In this document: piece after piece, positions 44,952 through 59,200 of the stretch
How the letters are laid out: each line of letters opens with the position of its first letter
Numbering within the stretch: the first letter of the stretch is position 1
Source: Ignelater luminosus
Lineage: Eukaryota; Arthropoda; Insecta; Coleoptera; Elateridae
Length of the DNA: 64,000 nt
NCBI GenBank assembly: GCA_011009095.1
Contig: VTPC01089976.1
Location: 318,931-382,930, forward strand
Reading direction: 5' to 3'
Notes under the pieces: model-generated
Told to the model about the DNA's origin: nothing
Database searches by the model: none
Seen by the model: the letters and a program-made list of their open reading frames with translations, nothing else
Program-made: the position numbers and the translations under genes

Positions 44952-46340
44952 ACATGAGAATTGATACATGATATGACTACTTGTGTTTGAAAAATGTTTG
45001 CTTGCTTTGAGCAGCTTGAAAAACAATTTGTGTTTCCAAATTTTCAATCAATCCAGTTTTAATCTAGCATGACTACAAACATACAATCAAATCTTTTCTG
45101 TACTAGACTTTTTATCTTTAGTAAGTTTTATTTTTCATATCAATATACAGGGTGTTTACTTTAAGTATGTCAAGATTTTAGGAGGTGAGAGAAAATATAG
45201 AAAAATAAGTGTACTTTATGTAATGAACTTATATCCAAAAATGCTTAATCTTCAAGATACGGGAGTTCCTTTCATTTGTGCCACTGTTTACTAATCAAGG
45301 GATCATAATTCATAAACATAAATGTTTGTTTGCAGTTTCAAATCCGTTTACAATGAACTTGATTACAAATCATATGCAATCTCCTTCCTCCGCCGAATCA
45401 TGAAAAATGTATGTTGATAGGATTGATAAACAAAAACCAACCTAATAGCATTTGCTTGAAACGTGAAATTTGTAAATATGTATTATGTTCAAATGAATCA
45501 TGATTTGATAGTGTGGTACAAATGAAAGTAGCCAGGGTGTTAAAAGTTTTACCAAAAATTCCTTGTTTCTTTGTTATTTTAAAGACATGTTTTTATTTTT
45601 TAAAAATTGATAATTGATTCTTATGAAAATTTCTTTTTATATAAAAGTTTTCAATACTTATTTCATTGGTATTGACAAATTTTTTCATTTGTTGTCATTA
45701 TGCATTATTAATTGCTACAAACACCGCACTACGTGAAAAATGTACTAACCATTATACAAGCTTCAATGAACTGGAGCTGTAAAATACATTATAAAACAAT
45801 TTCACTTGTTTGCAGCTCTTTAGTGCAACCTCTGTAATAGTATAACATAATACCATTTGAGCAGCCTTGGCCAACACATACGTATTACAGAATAAATTGA
45901 GCTTTACCATAACATGATTGCCAGTTACAATGCACAAAACGCAGTTGTTAATTGAAAATTCCTGAATTAGAAACTGCTAGAAATATATTCTTAAGGAGAA
46001 CAAAGCTTTGTATTAATACAGTAGTAACACCTGATATGTCAAATTATATAGGTGCTAGATACGTTAAACTGTGTCTAGACAAATTCTATAATATATGCTG
46101 CTATCAAGACGCCCTTCATGATTGCTGAAATAAATAGAAAAGAGAAAATTAGACTGGAGATTCAAAAGGATGTATTAATGTATATTTTGTCCTCATTTGG
46201 GGATGAACTGGTTTAAGAGCTTGGTTTGTTTATCATTCATACCTACTAAACAATAATGGTTCTTAAGAAATATTTATTGCTTTCAAAGTGTTTAGACATA
46301 TTTGATAACAATAATATATTAAGTTTTATTATAAAAGTTT
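44952..46340. other. Spacer with repeat fragments, no supported gene
   Basis: A CAGGGTGTTTACTTTAAG end after TA lies near 45148 without a convincing partner. CTTTCATTTGTGCCAC (about 45270) and GTGGTACAAATGAAAG (about 45515) form a long-range inverted pair. A 61-codon minus-strand frame at 45752-45937 is unrecognised. The minus-strand AATAAA at 46273-46278 probably serves the transporter gene at 46341. Confidence 0.4.
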
Positions 46341-47756
46341 CTATTGAGGAGGTGTACCCAATTCTATTTGTATTTCTTCAAGAGTTTTGTTTCTTGTTTC
46401 TATCACAAACAATATTACATATGCTAATCCTAAACCACATATAATGGCAAAAAACCAGTAAACAACATCAGCACCTACTTTATTCACTAAGGGTTCAAAT
46501 AATTTTGTTACAACAAATGCCAACAGCCAATTGAAACATGTTATAAAAGAACCTAATCGACCTTTTACTGTACTATGTAAAAATTCTCCAATCATCACCC
46601 ATGGTAACGGACCGGCACCTAATGAAAATCCAGCTAAATATAAGCAAATTATAATTAGGGGTAGCCATGCTATATCTTTTGCTGTTTCTTCGTTGTTTCT
46701 TTTCATCATAAAATAAATGCCCATCACTACAAGACATCCTGCCATTATAGATAATGAAAGAATCCATAATATTTTACGACCTACTCTATCAACCATGTAT
46801 GCAGACACTATAGTAAAGACTATTTGGACTAATGATAGTATTATAGCATTCACACCATCACTCATAGTTGCACCAGCTTGTTTAAAGATGTCATGGGCAT
46901 AAAATATAACGGCATTTATACCTGAAAGCTGCTGAACAATGTGCATTCCTAATAACATAAGAAATCCTTTTATACAAGCTCTTGTCTTAAATCTATTGAT
47001 AAATGTTTCTGTGTCTATTTTACTATATTCTTCAATTTCTTTCATTTCTGAAGATATATCATAATTCTTTCCTCGATAAAATTGGAGTGATTTTTGTGCT
47101 AATTCAGTTTTTCCTTTTTTCAGTAAAAAGACAGGAGATTCTGGCAAAAAGAGTAGTATTCCAAATAGTGTGGATGGTCCAAATAGAAGTGGTACCGTCA
47201 AAGCATATAAATCTTTAAACTCACCCAGTGCATATGATAAGAAAATACCAATTACTAGTAATAACTGGAAAAGTACAGATAAGGTGCCTCGAATACCCTT
47301 TTCTGCCATTTCTCCTATATACGTAGGAGCAGCTACACAAAATGCTCCACCACAAAAACCTGTTATGAATCTTCCTAAACAAAACATTGCAAAACTATTT
47401 GATAGTGCTAGAATTAAGAAGCCAATAACAAATGGAATAGCAATTATCAGCATGGATAGTCTCCGACCAAACAAATCAAGTGTAAAAGCCATGTATATTT
47501 GCGCTGATGCAGCTCCTAGAGGCATAATACTTGATATCCACCCAAATTGGTCTTGCGTCATGTTAAATTCAGTTTCTAAAGGTGCTTTTGCTGGTGAAGA
47601 CCAACCAATAACTGTTCCTAGAGAAAAACCACCCATTGTTGCTAGAATATAATTACTATTATAAAAAATAATTTCAACTTAAATTGAAACTAATGGTTGA
47701 GATTTACCTGCTATAGCCCCAATAATTTGAGGCAAACGTTTTGGATTATCTCCCAT
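46341..47756 (-). CDS. Tret1-like facilitated sugar (trehalose) transporter, two exons
   Basis: Exon 1 runs 47756-47708 (MGDNPKRLPQIIGAIA) and exon 2 47641-46341, joined by a 66-base GT-AG intron, giving 449 residues. Family: major facilitator superfamily, sugar porter, about 12 membrane spans, plasma membrane. Motifs seen in order: FSLGTVIGWSSPAKAPL in TM1, DLFGRRLSM (loop 2-3), ITGFCGGAFCVAAPTYIGEM, EKGIRGTL, PESPVFLLKKGK (end of the first half), QQLSGINAVIFYAHDIF (TM7, QQLSG sugar-selectivity motif), MVDRVGRKILW (loop 8-9), GAGPLPWVMIGEF (TM10) and ETRNKTLEEIQIELG (end). The usual PETKG is here IETRN. Length is slightly short of Tret1 (about 490-500) because the N-terminal cytoplasmic tail is brief. 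Trehalose as substrate is inferred from similarity; other sugars are possible. Confidence 0.92.
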
Positions 47757-47856
47757 ATGAAATTTTACTTTATCTTAAAAAGTACATGTAAAAAAGTCAA
47801 AGTTGAAAAAATGTCAAAAAAAAAATTAACCGATTGTTTCTTAAGATCTCTAAGAT

Positions 47857-47884
47857 TATAATAATAATAATAATAATAATAATA
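47857..47884. repeat. (TAA)n microsatellite
   Basis: About nine TAA units in a row, upstream of the transporter gene. Confidence 0.9.
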
Positions 47885-48475
47885 TGTGTTCCCAAAAGCT
47901 TTTAGGATCCCTTTCAAGTTTTGATTTCTCTATCTGTTGCTTGTCGTTTTGTTGAATAGTATTAGGTTTTGTTTAACTGTTCCAGTTGCAGTATACACCC
48001 ATGCTTTTGGGGTACCTAGAGTTTAGGCAGTTGTAGGTCATTTTATTAAAAGTGCTCTTGACCCTTCTTTCTTTTTTAGTTTTTGACACACCATCTCGGA
48101 GAATTTAGGCCTTGAGGTTTTTAACAAAAATAGAAAGTATCAGATACCTTTTCTAGAAGTATCTGAATCTGGACCTGAAAATGAAAAGTATAAAACGCAA
48201 AATTAGTTATAATAAGTTAGCAACTACCACTTTAAGACGGTAACTTTTAGTTAACTAAAAAGTTAGTTAAACAGTGACTGAAATACATTTTCACTGTTGT
48301 TACTAACAGTTATTTTAAATTATCCACCCTTAAAAAGGAATACCTATGCATTCGAATTTCTCAAGGTAAAGAAGTTTCAAATGGCGCGCATTTCTGTTGC
48401 CATAGCAATCTTGCAGTACGCAAGTCAAACACAATTAACAAAACCCAACAATTGACACAAATTGACAATCTTGAC
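47885..48475. other. Upstream region of the transporter, nothing recognised
   Basis: No exon or clear promoter motif was seen. A GC-richer patch (GGCGCGCATTTCTGTTGCC, about 48384) stands out. Confidence 0.3.
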
Positions 48476-49359
48476 CAGGGTTGCCAGATGTACGGATTTA
48501 CCGTACCTGTACGATATTTTGATACAATTGTATGGTATACGGTAACGCATTATTACCGTACACATTTTGTACGATCTTTTGAGGGTAGACTCGTGGCAAA
48601 GAATTCTCTAGATTAGATTGGTTTTTTTTAACTAAAACAAATACAGTAGTTAGTTACAATATTCTTGGCAGCGTAGTTCGTTGGTAGTTGTTTATTTATA
48701 ATAATTTAGTTGCGCAGCAGACGTACGTAGTGGTAACGGTCAGTAAAACAAAGGTTAAAGTGTGCGATTTCAAGGTTTCTACTCTGATTAGATAAGAGTA
48801 TTCGATAATTTACCCGCGACAGTTGTTAATTCTGAAACTGCCTTTCTAAAATATGGTAACTCAAAATCGTTTTCTCTTTACAAAGGTTTTTTTTTAAATT
48901 TAAAGCATGTTTTGGTTTTTAAATTTTGAACTTTTGACTTTAGATTTGGATTCTATATCAAAAACTGAAGACCATGTGGTGTCTTCATTTTCTTGATATC
49001 TCTTCGGAGACATGGTCAAAATGGCCGCCAAAATCTAAAAAATTTTCCAAAATTATTTTTACTCTAGAATCTTATTCTACATCAAAAAGTAAGACATATA
49101 TTTTAGTTTTTTGATATCACCTCGGAACATGGTCAAAATGGCCTCCGAGAATTGAAAATATTTTTAAAAACTGTAATTCAGTAACAAAATGGAGTTCGTT
49201 GTGGTTATGCTTTGCATTCCCAGATGTTTTTAAATAACGCCTTTATTTTCGTATGTAAAATTCACTGTAACTAAATAAAGATCCGCTAATTTTATGACTT
49301 GTACGGTAATTTTGGAAGCGTTGGTACAGAATTTTTAGTTCGAACGTCTGGCAACCCTG
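48476..49359. mobile_element. Non-autonomous hAT element
   Basis: Inverted ends CAGGGTTGCCAGATGTACG and CGTCTGGCAACCCTG lie inside perfect eight-base duplications ATCTTGAC (48468-48475 and 49360-49367). ACCGTAC/GTACGGT motifs recur near both ends. Inside, two related segments with ATGGTCAAAATGGC repeat about 120 bases apart (about 49010-49145). No transposase is present in the 884 bp. Confidence 0.92.
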
Positions 49360-49367
49360 ATCTTGAC

Positions 49368-50252
49368 AATTGCTAGTTGTTTAACGTTGAAGCCGTTTAA
49401 GCACGTGTAACCTGTTGTAAGTAGAAAAATCTCTCTTGTGTAAGTATAACCTAAACAACATGTATTATAAATTATTTATGATAATTCTATTAATTAGTTT
49501 ATTATTATTCTTGTAAGTTTAGAGTAGCATTATTAATATTTTACCTAATATAACCGACCTAACCTCAAAAGTTTATTTGCCTGTTTTTGCCTCTTTTAAA
49601 CATAAATCCGTTGAATATTTTTGTTGACTTGACAGCTTGACAGTCATTTTTTTTAATTACTTTTGTCTTTTCTTATAATTACCGTTAACTGTCTATTAAT
49701 TTCATAAAGCAAATTTAGGTGTTGTGATGCACACATTCATTTATGAATAGGAATATTTATAGTCAAATATTTGTAAGTACTCATTACTGAATATAGCTTA
49801 TTATTATTATTATTATTAGTCCGTAACTAAATGTGTATTGATGAATATGTCAAGTGGTTAGTCTTTAGTGTTGGTTACTAATTTAATGTTCGAAGTGTTT
49901 AGCACAAAATATTCATTAAATTTACTTTAGCATCATGTGAATAATTCTGAATCATATGTTGATAGAGTTCACTCTTAATAATAATAAAATGAAAGAATTT
50001 AATAAAGCGGATAACTTTTATATCAGAAAAAAAAACAACCATTGTAATGAGCAGAAGAAATACGACTAATTTGCTAATTTAATCTACTTTCTATCTCTAA
50101 CAACTACAAAGTGCCGACTTAACTTTGAACAGACTGTATATATCCTACAGTAATAAGTCATTGAAGTTTTAATTTATTTGTTCAATTCTATGTTGCTAAA
50201 TCACTAAGTAATAATCTAAATTAATTTTTTTTATTTCATTTAAGAATACATC
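49368..50252 (+). promoter_or_regulatory. NOL6 upstream region with probable 5' leader intron
   Basis: The start codon at 50253 is preceded by TTTTATTTCATTTAAG, then AATACATC, which looks like a splice acceptor followed by a short leader. A non-coding first exon may therefore lie upstream, for example ending at a GTAAG near 49418 or 49513. An ATT microsatellite runs near 49800-49820. Confidence 0.35.
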
Positions 50253-53200
50253 ATGGAAAACAACAACAAAAATAAAAAAGAGATGGAAAGTGATATATCC
50301 GAGGATACATCCAACAATGATGAACAACATAATAGTGAAGATATTAGCGACAATGAAGATAGCTACAACACACAAGATTCTGCTAATGTGAAACATAATA
50401 AGAATAAACGTAAAGTTCATTTTGTTGATGAAATCAACCCAAAAAGAAGTAAGATGGAACTGTTAAAGCCGCCAACAGCTGAAGAACTAACTAATTTACA
50501 AGAAACACAACATCTGTATAAGTCTCACTTATTTAGGTTTCAAATGGAGGAAATGCTGAAATCAATCAGGATTAAGCAAAAATATAAAACAATATTCGAA
50601 ACATGGTTTGATAAAGTAAAACAGGTTGTAGGAAGTTTACCTGAATCTAAAGAGTTACATTTATCTGCATCAGGAGATCATTTAAAAACAGACTATGAAG
50701 GCGCCATACGTTTCGTAAGGCCAGAAAATTGTACAGCAGTCAATATGCATAGAATGTTTACTGTACAAGAAACAGAAATAATTGTTGATGTTGTTATATC
50801 AATGCCTAAAGTTTGTTTCTTAGAAAAAGATTATCTGAACAATAGATACACAGTAAAATGTAAACATTGTTTACAATACATACGTAAAAAATTACAAAAA
50901 GCAAAATTAGTGGATTCAAAATTAGCTATTTATCCTACATCACAATATGCGCTCTTGCAATTAACACTGCCATCTTCAGAAAAAATCAAAGTTAACTTAC
51001 ACGTAATACCTGCACAAAATACTTTTAAATTAAGTAGATTTGAGCCAGACAAAAGCAATCTACGAAGTAGCTTACTTAATTCATTTAAAGACTTAGATTC
51101 AAATAAAATAAGAGATAATGGAACACCCTATTACAATTCTGTCTTATTACATGAACTCACTTTAGCTGTAAATTATGAATATGTTGAAAATACTGTTCAA
51201 GAATATCAAAGTGTAAAGGATGCTATTCAATTATTACAGTTATGGCAACAAAAACGTGGTTTACATTTAAATGGATTTTCTAATAATCTTTTAAATCATG
51301 TAGTTTTATATTTAATTTTGCGACAGAAAATATATCGCGAGATGAGTTCATATCATGTTCTTCGAAATATTTGGATGTTCCTTCATAAAACAAATTGGCA
51401 TCAAGAACCTATAAGCATTAACAAAAATGTTAGCAATGACAAATTTAATATGTTTCGTAAATACTACGATGTTATATTTTTGGATAAAAGTGATAGTTAT
51501 AACTTAGCTGCATTCCTGAGTTTAGATGTTTATATGAAAGTTAAAAATGAAGCTGAATTAGCGCTGAAGTATTTAGAAGAAACGGACTTTATTTTTGAAC
51601 TTTTTAAACTAAATATATGTCCTCAAGTTCAGTATGATGCACTATTAAGGTATGTTCGTGTTTATTTCATTTACATTTTTTTTGACACCAGACTCTGCTT
51701 TTGTTTCATAATAAGTATACTCAATTCAGAGTCCAGAAAACCTTTTGTCAATAATAATGTCAATCACTATGTCATATGTTCAATTTATATTCATAAACGT
51801 AAGTATTTAAAGTAAAAAGTAATTCCTTTTAGCATGCAACTAATGACAAGATATACATTCAGTTGGCTAAATCTTTATTATTTTAACATGTTTGCTGTCC
51901 GTTGACCCACATGTAGATCATGAAACGCACTACCTGTATATCTACAAGCCACATATGGGTCATGCTTATATTGATTTTTCTATGCAAGTATATGCCGTAG
52001 ATGTACAGTTATTCATAATTGTTTGTACGGAGACTTTTAAGAGTAAAACAATCTACAACTGAAAAATAAAATTTATTGCATTATCTTGTAAAATAAGGAA
52101 GATATTTACATTTAGATTTTGACAAACTTAAATTGCATTTTATATAAAAAATTTTTTAATGATCTAATTAGCAATGTGTTCCTTGTTTTGCAGAAAATCA
52201 CTAATATTTTTAATTAAGAAATTTTTAGGTAGCAGTTGTAACCAAGCATTTTGTGTTTGTTGTTTTGCAGATAGTTGCAACCATTGCATACAGTATTTAC
52301 TTTTTTTGTCTTTAATGCTGCTTTCTTTGCCGAAACGGTCTGTCTGAACTTAGTGTAACGGTCATGGCATCTTTTTTGAAATATCTTGTTTTCACTTCTC
52401 ACAAGTTCTTCCACTTTATGTACTTTATTTTCATTTTCCAGGCATTGTTTCTTCTGTCGACTAGTTTCCAAATTTGGTAAAAGACTGACTCCCTACTAAG
52501 GACTCCTTAACTTTTATTATTGATAATTGATTTTGTTTTACTTGCATCAAATTGTATACATGGGATTTGGGTGTTGACGACTAGTGTTCCACATATTATT
52601 TCGAGAGCAATTTTCTTTACCTAGTAATTGATCTTTATCATGAAGTGTAGTAGCTTGATAACTGATCTGATATATCAACACCCTATTTGCTTACATTATA
52701 ACGCATTATGGCAGCTGGTTTCAACTTTTCATTTTCCTTTGTGTCTTCTCCTACGCTTTCCATTCTGTCAATTAGTAAGAAGGTATACATCTTCTTGAAA
52801 TTTAAAAACTTTTGTATCTGAATTCGTACATTCCGTCTGTCTGTCTGTTAGTCTGTTGCCATGTTCCCGTAACTTTACAGGACATGCTATACAGGGTGTC
52901 TCGTAAATGCCGATAAAGCTTCAGGTAAACATCTTCTTCTATGAGTGCTTCTTGCAAATCTGCAAAAAGAAAAGTCCTCCGCAGCTTAGTTTTCTTGTAC
53001 AAGTGGGCAGAAGTTAACACTTTTAACAGTGAATAAGCAGAAACAAAGGAATCTCATCCAAATAAAACCATTACTGATTCAACAAATGAATCTGTTGAAA
53101 CAATTACTCTTAATAAAGTACAGAACTGTTAAGTTTTGCACGCAAGTCTTGAATGTAGTGATAAATCTGATGAAATTAGTTGTCAGTAATCTTTCCAAGT

Positions 53201-56200
53201 TTTGACAATAAATATTTAGAGTATTTCTTCCTTGCTTTTTTGAATAGTTTGTGAAGAATTATTTAGTTAATTATCCTGTTCCTGTTTTTATTAAGTGCGT
53301 TTTTTTCACTTTGGTTCCTGTATTTGCATAATTTTCGTTGCATTCTGTGTTTCTAAAGATTTAGTTTGGCTTTCCTTTGGTTTGTATTCATTTAATATCT
53401 ATTTTAATTTCATGTTTTGTTTTCTCTTAAGCTTGTCATGGAATATGCACTTAATGAATATGTTGACATGATTTAGATTCTCAGTGAATGTAATGGTAAT
53501 TACAATGAAGCTGTTGTAACACGAGCAAAAACATGTAAAGCTAAAGGAAGACAATTTGAACATTTGGTTGTAATTGAAATAACACAGTTTAGTATTGTTA
53601 ATTTCATTGTACAATAATTCAAGATAATTAAGACTTGTTCAGCATCATGAAATAAAATATTTAAGTTTACTTAACGGTACACATGTAGTACATATACCAA
53701 AACGTCTCTGCAATGATAGAATAACGTTTTAATTTTTTATTTACTTCTGGGTTTTATCTGGAAAGACCTAATAGCTCCAGAATGAAAAGCAATATTCGAA
53801 ACTAAATAAAAATCTTAATAACCTAACTTAGCACCAAGAATATCAGTGATTTCTAACCATAAATTAACCATACATGATTTCCTTTGATAAGGTATTTTTG
53901 GCCCAACTCAGTACATGGAAATGCTGTAACTCACTTATTATTTTGTATCTCCAAATTCAAAGCCTCCTTGCAGGGACATACATTGGTTGGCTTAGAGCAG
54001 CGTTGCCAAGATTAAATTTCTGTTTTTGGTTCATGTGATGAAACAAAGTACATTGAGACATTGGTGTTTTCATTTATGGCATCTTAGGAGGTTGAGGAAG
54101 GCTACTACCTGAAGCTTTATTGGCGTTTACGGGACACCCTGTATATGAAATCAACTTAGAATTTTCTCCTGATTACAGATACATAATCAGTATTTCGATA
54201 TCTTGAATAATTCTCGAGATAATCAAGATCGAAAATGGCGAGTTTTCGACATAGTCTGTACGTTGGTCTGTTGCCATGTTCCAGTAACTTTTAGGACATG
54301 TTGTACCTATATGAAATCAACTTAGAATTCTCTCCTGATTACAGATACATAATCGTTATTTTGATATCTTGAATACTTTTCGAGATTAAAAGTTTTTTTT
54401 GTTTCAAATTTCGTCATGATCATGCTTGCATTCTCACTGGTTTAATTTGTATTTGTTTTTGAAAACACTAGTAAAAAGCCACACAAAATCAATAAGAAAT
54501 CAATACAACTTAAAAGGTTATATTTTCATTAGATATTGTGCATGTCCGTATATAAGCCATTCCACATGAAATCGAACAGTCACAAAATATCAAGTTTTTG
54601 TAATCACCTGAGATTTCTTTTATATGTTGTACTAATCAGAAAAAGAGACACGTATTTTTTTGTTTAAGCCAAATGTCATTATTTAACATTTTATTCTGCA
54701 TATAAGTTTTCAGGAATTAGCGCTTCCTTTAGTATAAAAAGATTTGTCTTTCCTTTATTACACTACATAAAGATTTCCAACTTTGATGTTTTTAAAGCTT
54801 AAAAGATGTTGTAGTTTAGATGGCTGTTTTCTTTAATTGTAACTTACTGCATTAACCTGATTGTTTAAAAATCTGGAAAAATTCTACTATGTTCTTGAAT
54901 GCATTTTCTATGGGCCATCCAAATTTCAAGATGGAATTCCCATAATTATAAATGTATTTTAAGAATATTACAAGTATTGCTGTTTGAGTATGCAGAGAGG
55001 TACTACCTGCATTGTTATGCACCTCAAAGCCATTCCACATGAAATCGAAGTCTTAACCCTTTCTCTGCTGAACACGTATATATATGTTTTACAAATGTAC
55101 ACTTCACACGCTGTACCTGTAAATATACGTTCCTTGATTTCACAAATTTACGCTGTAAACATAAATGTACGTACAAGAGTCGTATGCGCGCGATTCAATT
55201 CTTCAATGTTTTAGCTTTCGATTGATATACATTAGTCGGTAAATCTTGTTGAAGAAGCACGTGTTATTTGTGTTTTTCACATAACCTTCAAAATGAACAG
55301 TTATGTTGGCATATCCGAAGCTGAAGCTAAACATCTACATGAATTGATAAGCACATTAGAATCTGATGGATCAGATTCTGAAATGGAAGAAATAGATGAA
55401 GATTTTGACAGCAGTTCTAGTAGTGAAGACGAAGTTGTGGACACGCCCGGGCCATCAAAACGACGAAGAACGCAAGACGCAGATGTTCCAGATTTTACAT
55501 GGATCAGTGACAATAATTTTGTACCACTAAACCACACTTTTGATCATACAAATTCCGGGTTTCATCCCTCTCAAAATTTAACAGATGACAATATCCTTAC
55601 ATATTTTCAATGCTTTTTTACTCAAGAATTGGCAGAAGGACAAATAGATACTTTGAATTTGTCACAAGAAATGCAAACAAATCAAGATATTCAAGGCTCA
55701 ACTATTGGCATGAAACCGAGTGGGAGGAAGTTTTTCTATTTCTTGGAGTAACTATGCTTATTTCTGGAAACAAAAAATTGAAGCTAAGCGAATGTTGGTC
55801 CCAAGACTCTTTATTGCAAACCCCAATCTTTCATAAGGTGATGAGTCGAGATAGGTATGTACTGTTATTACGTCTTCTTCATTTCTGCAACAACGAAGAA
55901 CAAAAGCCAGGTGACAGACTGTTCAAATTAGAAACAGTGATTTCATCACCGAAAAAAACATTTTCTGAAAGCTTTACACCATTTGAAAACTTATGTATTG
56001 ACGAATCATTATTATTGTTCAAGGGGCGCTTGTCATTCAAACAATACATTAGGAGCAAACGTCATAGATTCGGAATAAAATTTTTTGTGCTAACAGACGT
56101 AGAAACAGATTATCTACTAGATTTCATATATACCGGTGCAACCACTAATTTGGAAGAAGTTGATAAAAAGTTAGGCATTTCTGGGGCAGTGGTTTATACC

Positions 56201-59200
56201 CTGATGAAACCTTACTTAGAAAAAGGTCACAACCTATTTACAGATAACTGGTACACCAGTCCAATCTTGGCAGAGTATCTTCATGAATATAAAACAAATT
56301 TGTGTGGTACTGTCCGCAGCAATAGAAAAGGTATGCCAAAATTAGAAAAAAAGTTGAAACAAGGTGAAGTGATAACTCGACATACTGATAAAATGATGGT
56401 TCTGAAATGGTGTGATAGGCGTGAAGTGTACCTGCTTACTACCCTGCATACAAATAACATTGTAGATACAGGAAAGAAAAACCGACATGGAGAATCAATC
56501 GAGAAATCAGAATGTGTAAAGTAAATGCATCAGAAAGACAATGAAATGGTACAAAAAAGTATTCTTCCATTTAGTCGATTTAGCTGTTACAAATTCCCAT
56601 GCCATGTACAAAGTGAAGACTGGTAGTCATATGTCTTTAGCTGATTTCCAACTTGAACTTATAAGACAAATTATTGAAAAATTCTTGAAAGAACACAGAT
56701 CAAAGAAATACGGAAGACCTTGTGGAGATGTTCCAATCCGCTTAGTTGGACGTCATTTTCCTAAACTTATTCCAGCCGTTCCAGGAGGAAAGAAGAATTT
56801 GCAGAGAATCTGCCATGTCTGCAAGCACACAGAATTGGGTCCCAAACGAAGAAAGGACACGAGATATACTTGTGAAGAATGTGATGTAGCCCTCTGTCTC
56901 ATCCCTTGTTTTGAAAAGTATCATACAGTGAAAAGGTTTTAAAACTTTCTTCTCGCACTCGTTTTTGCAAAAAATCATTTTATTCATCATTTTTAAGAAT
57001 GTTAGTTATTTTTGATACATTTTTTACTGAGGTATGTAAAACAATATTTCAATAAAAAACTTAATCTTGCCCTTACAATGTAGATCATTGCTCCTCATTC
57101 TATCTACATATAGAGTAGACTGCACCCGTAAATATACGTATGGGTAATACATACTTCAAATGCTATAAACGTATATATACGCCCGATCGGAAATGTGTGT
57201 GCATTATACGTATATGTACATTTTGTTACTACCAGAATCCAGCACAGCAGATATGTTTAGGTAGATTTAATTCAGCAGCGAAAGGATTAAAAGATCTGAA
57301 AGTTAATTGTAGTTGCTCGAAGATTTTTTATGTATGAATCAAAGAAGGAAGCATGCTTTTTGCTTATATCAAATATCATTATTTTGTTTTTTTATTTTAT
57401 TTTGTCTATAAATTCATGAGTGTAATATGTAATATGAAAACATTTGATTCTCCATTATTAATGTAAAAATGTTTAGGTTAAATCATCCTAAAGTTTAGAA
57501 AATGGTGTTTTACTCTAAAAATATTACAATATGTTTAACAAAAATAACAATTTTCAAGGGTTGCTTTCTCAATTGCAATTTTTAATATTAACCCGATTGT
57601 TCAAGATTCTACAAAAATTCCACAGGATTCTCAAATGTATGTCCTTGTGTATACCCAAGATTTCACAGGAAGTGATTCACCCGCTTCTTCAAAAATTTAG
57701 AAACAACAAATGAATTTGTTGCTTTTTAAGTTAGTTTAAAATCATGGTTACAAGTTATTACAGTGTCTGCACTAGCATTGTACATTAATAATTGAACTCA
57801 TGAGTACTCGCGCTGTAAAAACTTGACGACTATTGATACGTCTTTGTTCACACGTCGGTGTTTGCTAAGTGATTACAAACTAACCAAAACGAATTCCATC
57901 TTGATATTTTGCACATTTATAGAGGAAGTATCAAGGAATGCATACATATTTTTTTTAGAATTTTAAAACATCGGGTTAATGTTGAAAATTAATTTTATAA
58001 AATAAAACGTCTTAGAAATCACAGTAGGTAACCATGAATTTAATTTTTGTGTATATGTATGAAAAGATGCTTCTCAGCTCTTGCTTTATGCTGAATAGCA
58101 AGTACCGGCCATAAACAGAACGAGAAATATTTACACTTAAACAGGGCAGCACGTAAAATTTTCGGAAGCTTTGATGCTTTGTAATTACCATAATAATAGA
58201 GTTGTACACATATAAAAAGATACGTATCTCTTATCTTGTCTTAGAAAAATATTAAGAAAAGTTTCAATAAAATTTAAGACATGAACATCAATTTTCTCCA
58301 AAAATTGTGCAATTTCATTTAGAATGCACTCGTAATATTATTACTGAAAATACTTAAGCAAGGTCTGCTAGATTATAAGATAGAAATATCCTGTTTTAGT
58401 TTTAGTAGTTTAATTTTTAATGGTTTTTAGATTTAAAGATGTTGAATGTGCCAATGTCTACAGTACAGTTGAAGATTCAGTAAAATATAAATATATAGGC
58501 TGTCCACAATTTCTAATAATTATCCAAATTCTAAAAATTTTAAAGAAAGGATTATCAAATCGTGTTCTACACATTGTACCGCTTGAATATAATGACATTG
58601 AAGGAATTACTTTTCCAAATGATATTACGTTTGGATTGACTTTGAATTCTGCAAATGCCTTTGATAATATAGAGAAAGGTCCGCCATCAAACCATCCTGA
58701 AGGAATTGAATTTAGAAGATTTTGGGGAGAATTAGCTGAATGTAGAAGGTAATAATTTTATTAATTAAGATCTTTCATTTTAATGCAGTGTGTAATAATA
58801 ATATTATATGAATAATAGGTTCATGGATGGATCTATTTGTGAGATTGTACATTTTCCCACAAACACTCTTCATGAGAAACGTCAGATATTTAAGAAGATC
58901 ATTGATTTTCTTGTGACTAAAAAATTAAAACTAAACAATTATCAAATAATATCCGATGTATTTGAAGAGACATTAATACTTGAAAATTATGTCACTCCTT
59001 TTCCCACGGGAACAGGTGAAGAAGCCAGTTTAAAGGTTATATCAGTTTTTGATGAGCTTTCAAAAATTTTAAGAGGATTGACATTGCCTTTGAGCATAAC
59101 TGGTATTCAAGGTGCATCAGAAATATTTAGGTAAATGTCAGACATTAGTTGTCTTGGTATTTGTTTTTAAAGTGTTTACGAGGGCCTAAAATTTGCAGTT

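Larger units (their letters stand above)
51650..58430 (+). other. NOL6 intron 1, transposon-rich
   Basis: The intron joins LLR (split AG|A codon) to FKDVECAN. It holds a piggyBac remnant, a TA-flanked element, a full-length piggyBac and a TTAA MITE, listed separately. GACCCACATGTAGATC near 51905 and CATATGGGTCATGC near 51953 form an inverted pair and may be an end of the remnant at 52214. No further exon was seen. Confidence 0.8.

Noticed and set aside
47170-47652. 160-codon plus-strand open frame
   Set aside because: It is the antisense of the sugar transporter exon, whose membrane and signature motifs are clear on the minus strand.
51650-51815. In-frame extension of NOL6 exon 1 to a stop at 51815
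   Set aside because: The extension has intron-like composition, and a GTATGT donor at 51650 joins in phase with FKDVECAN at 58431, matching the family.
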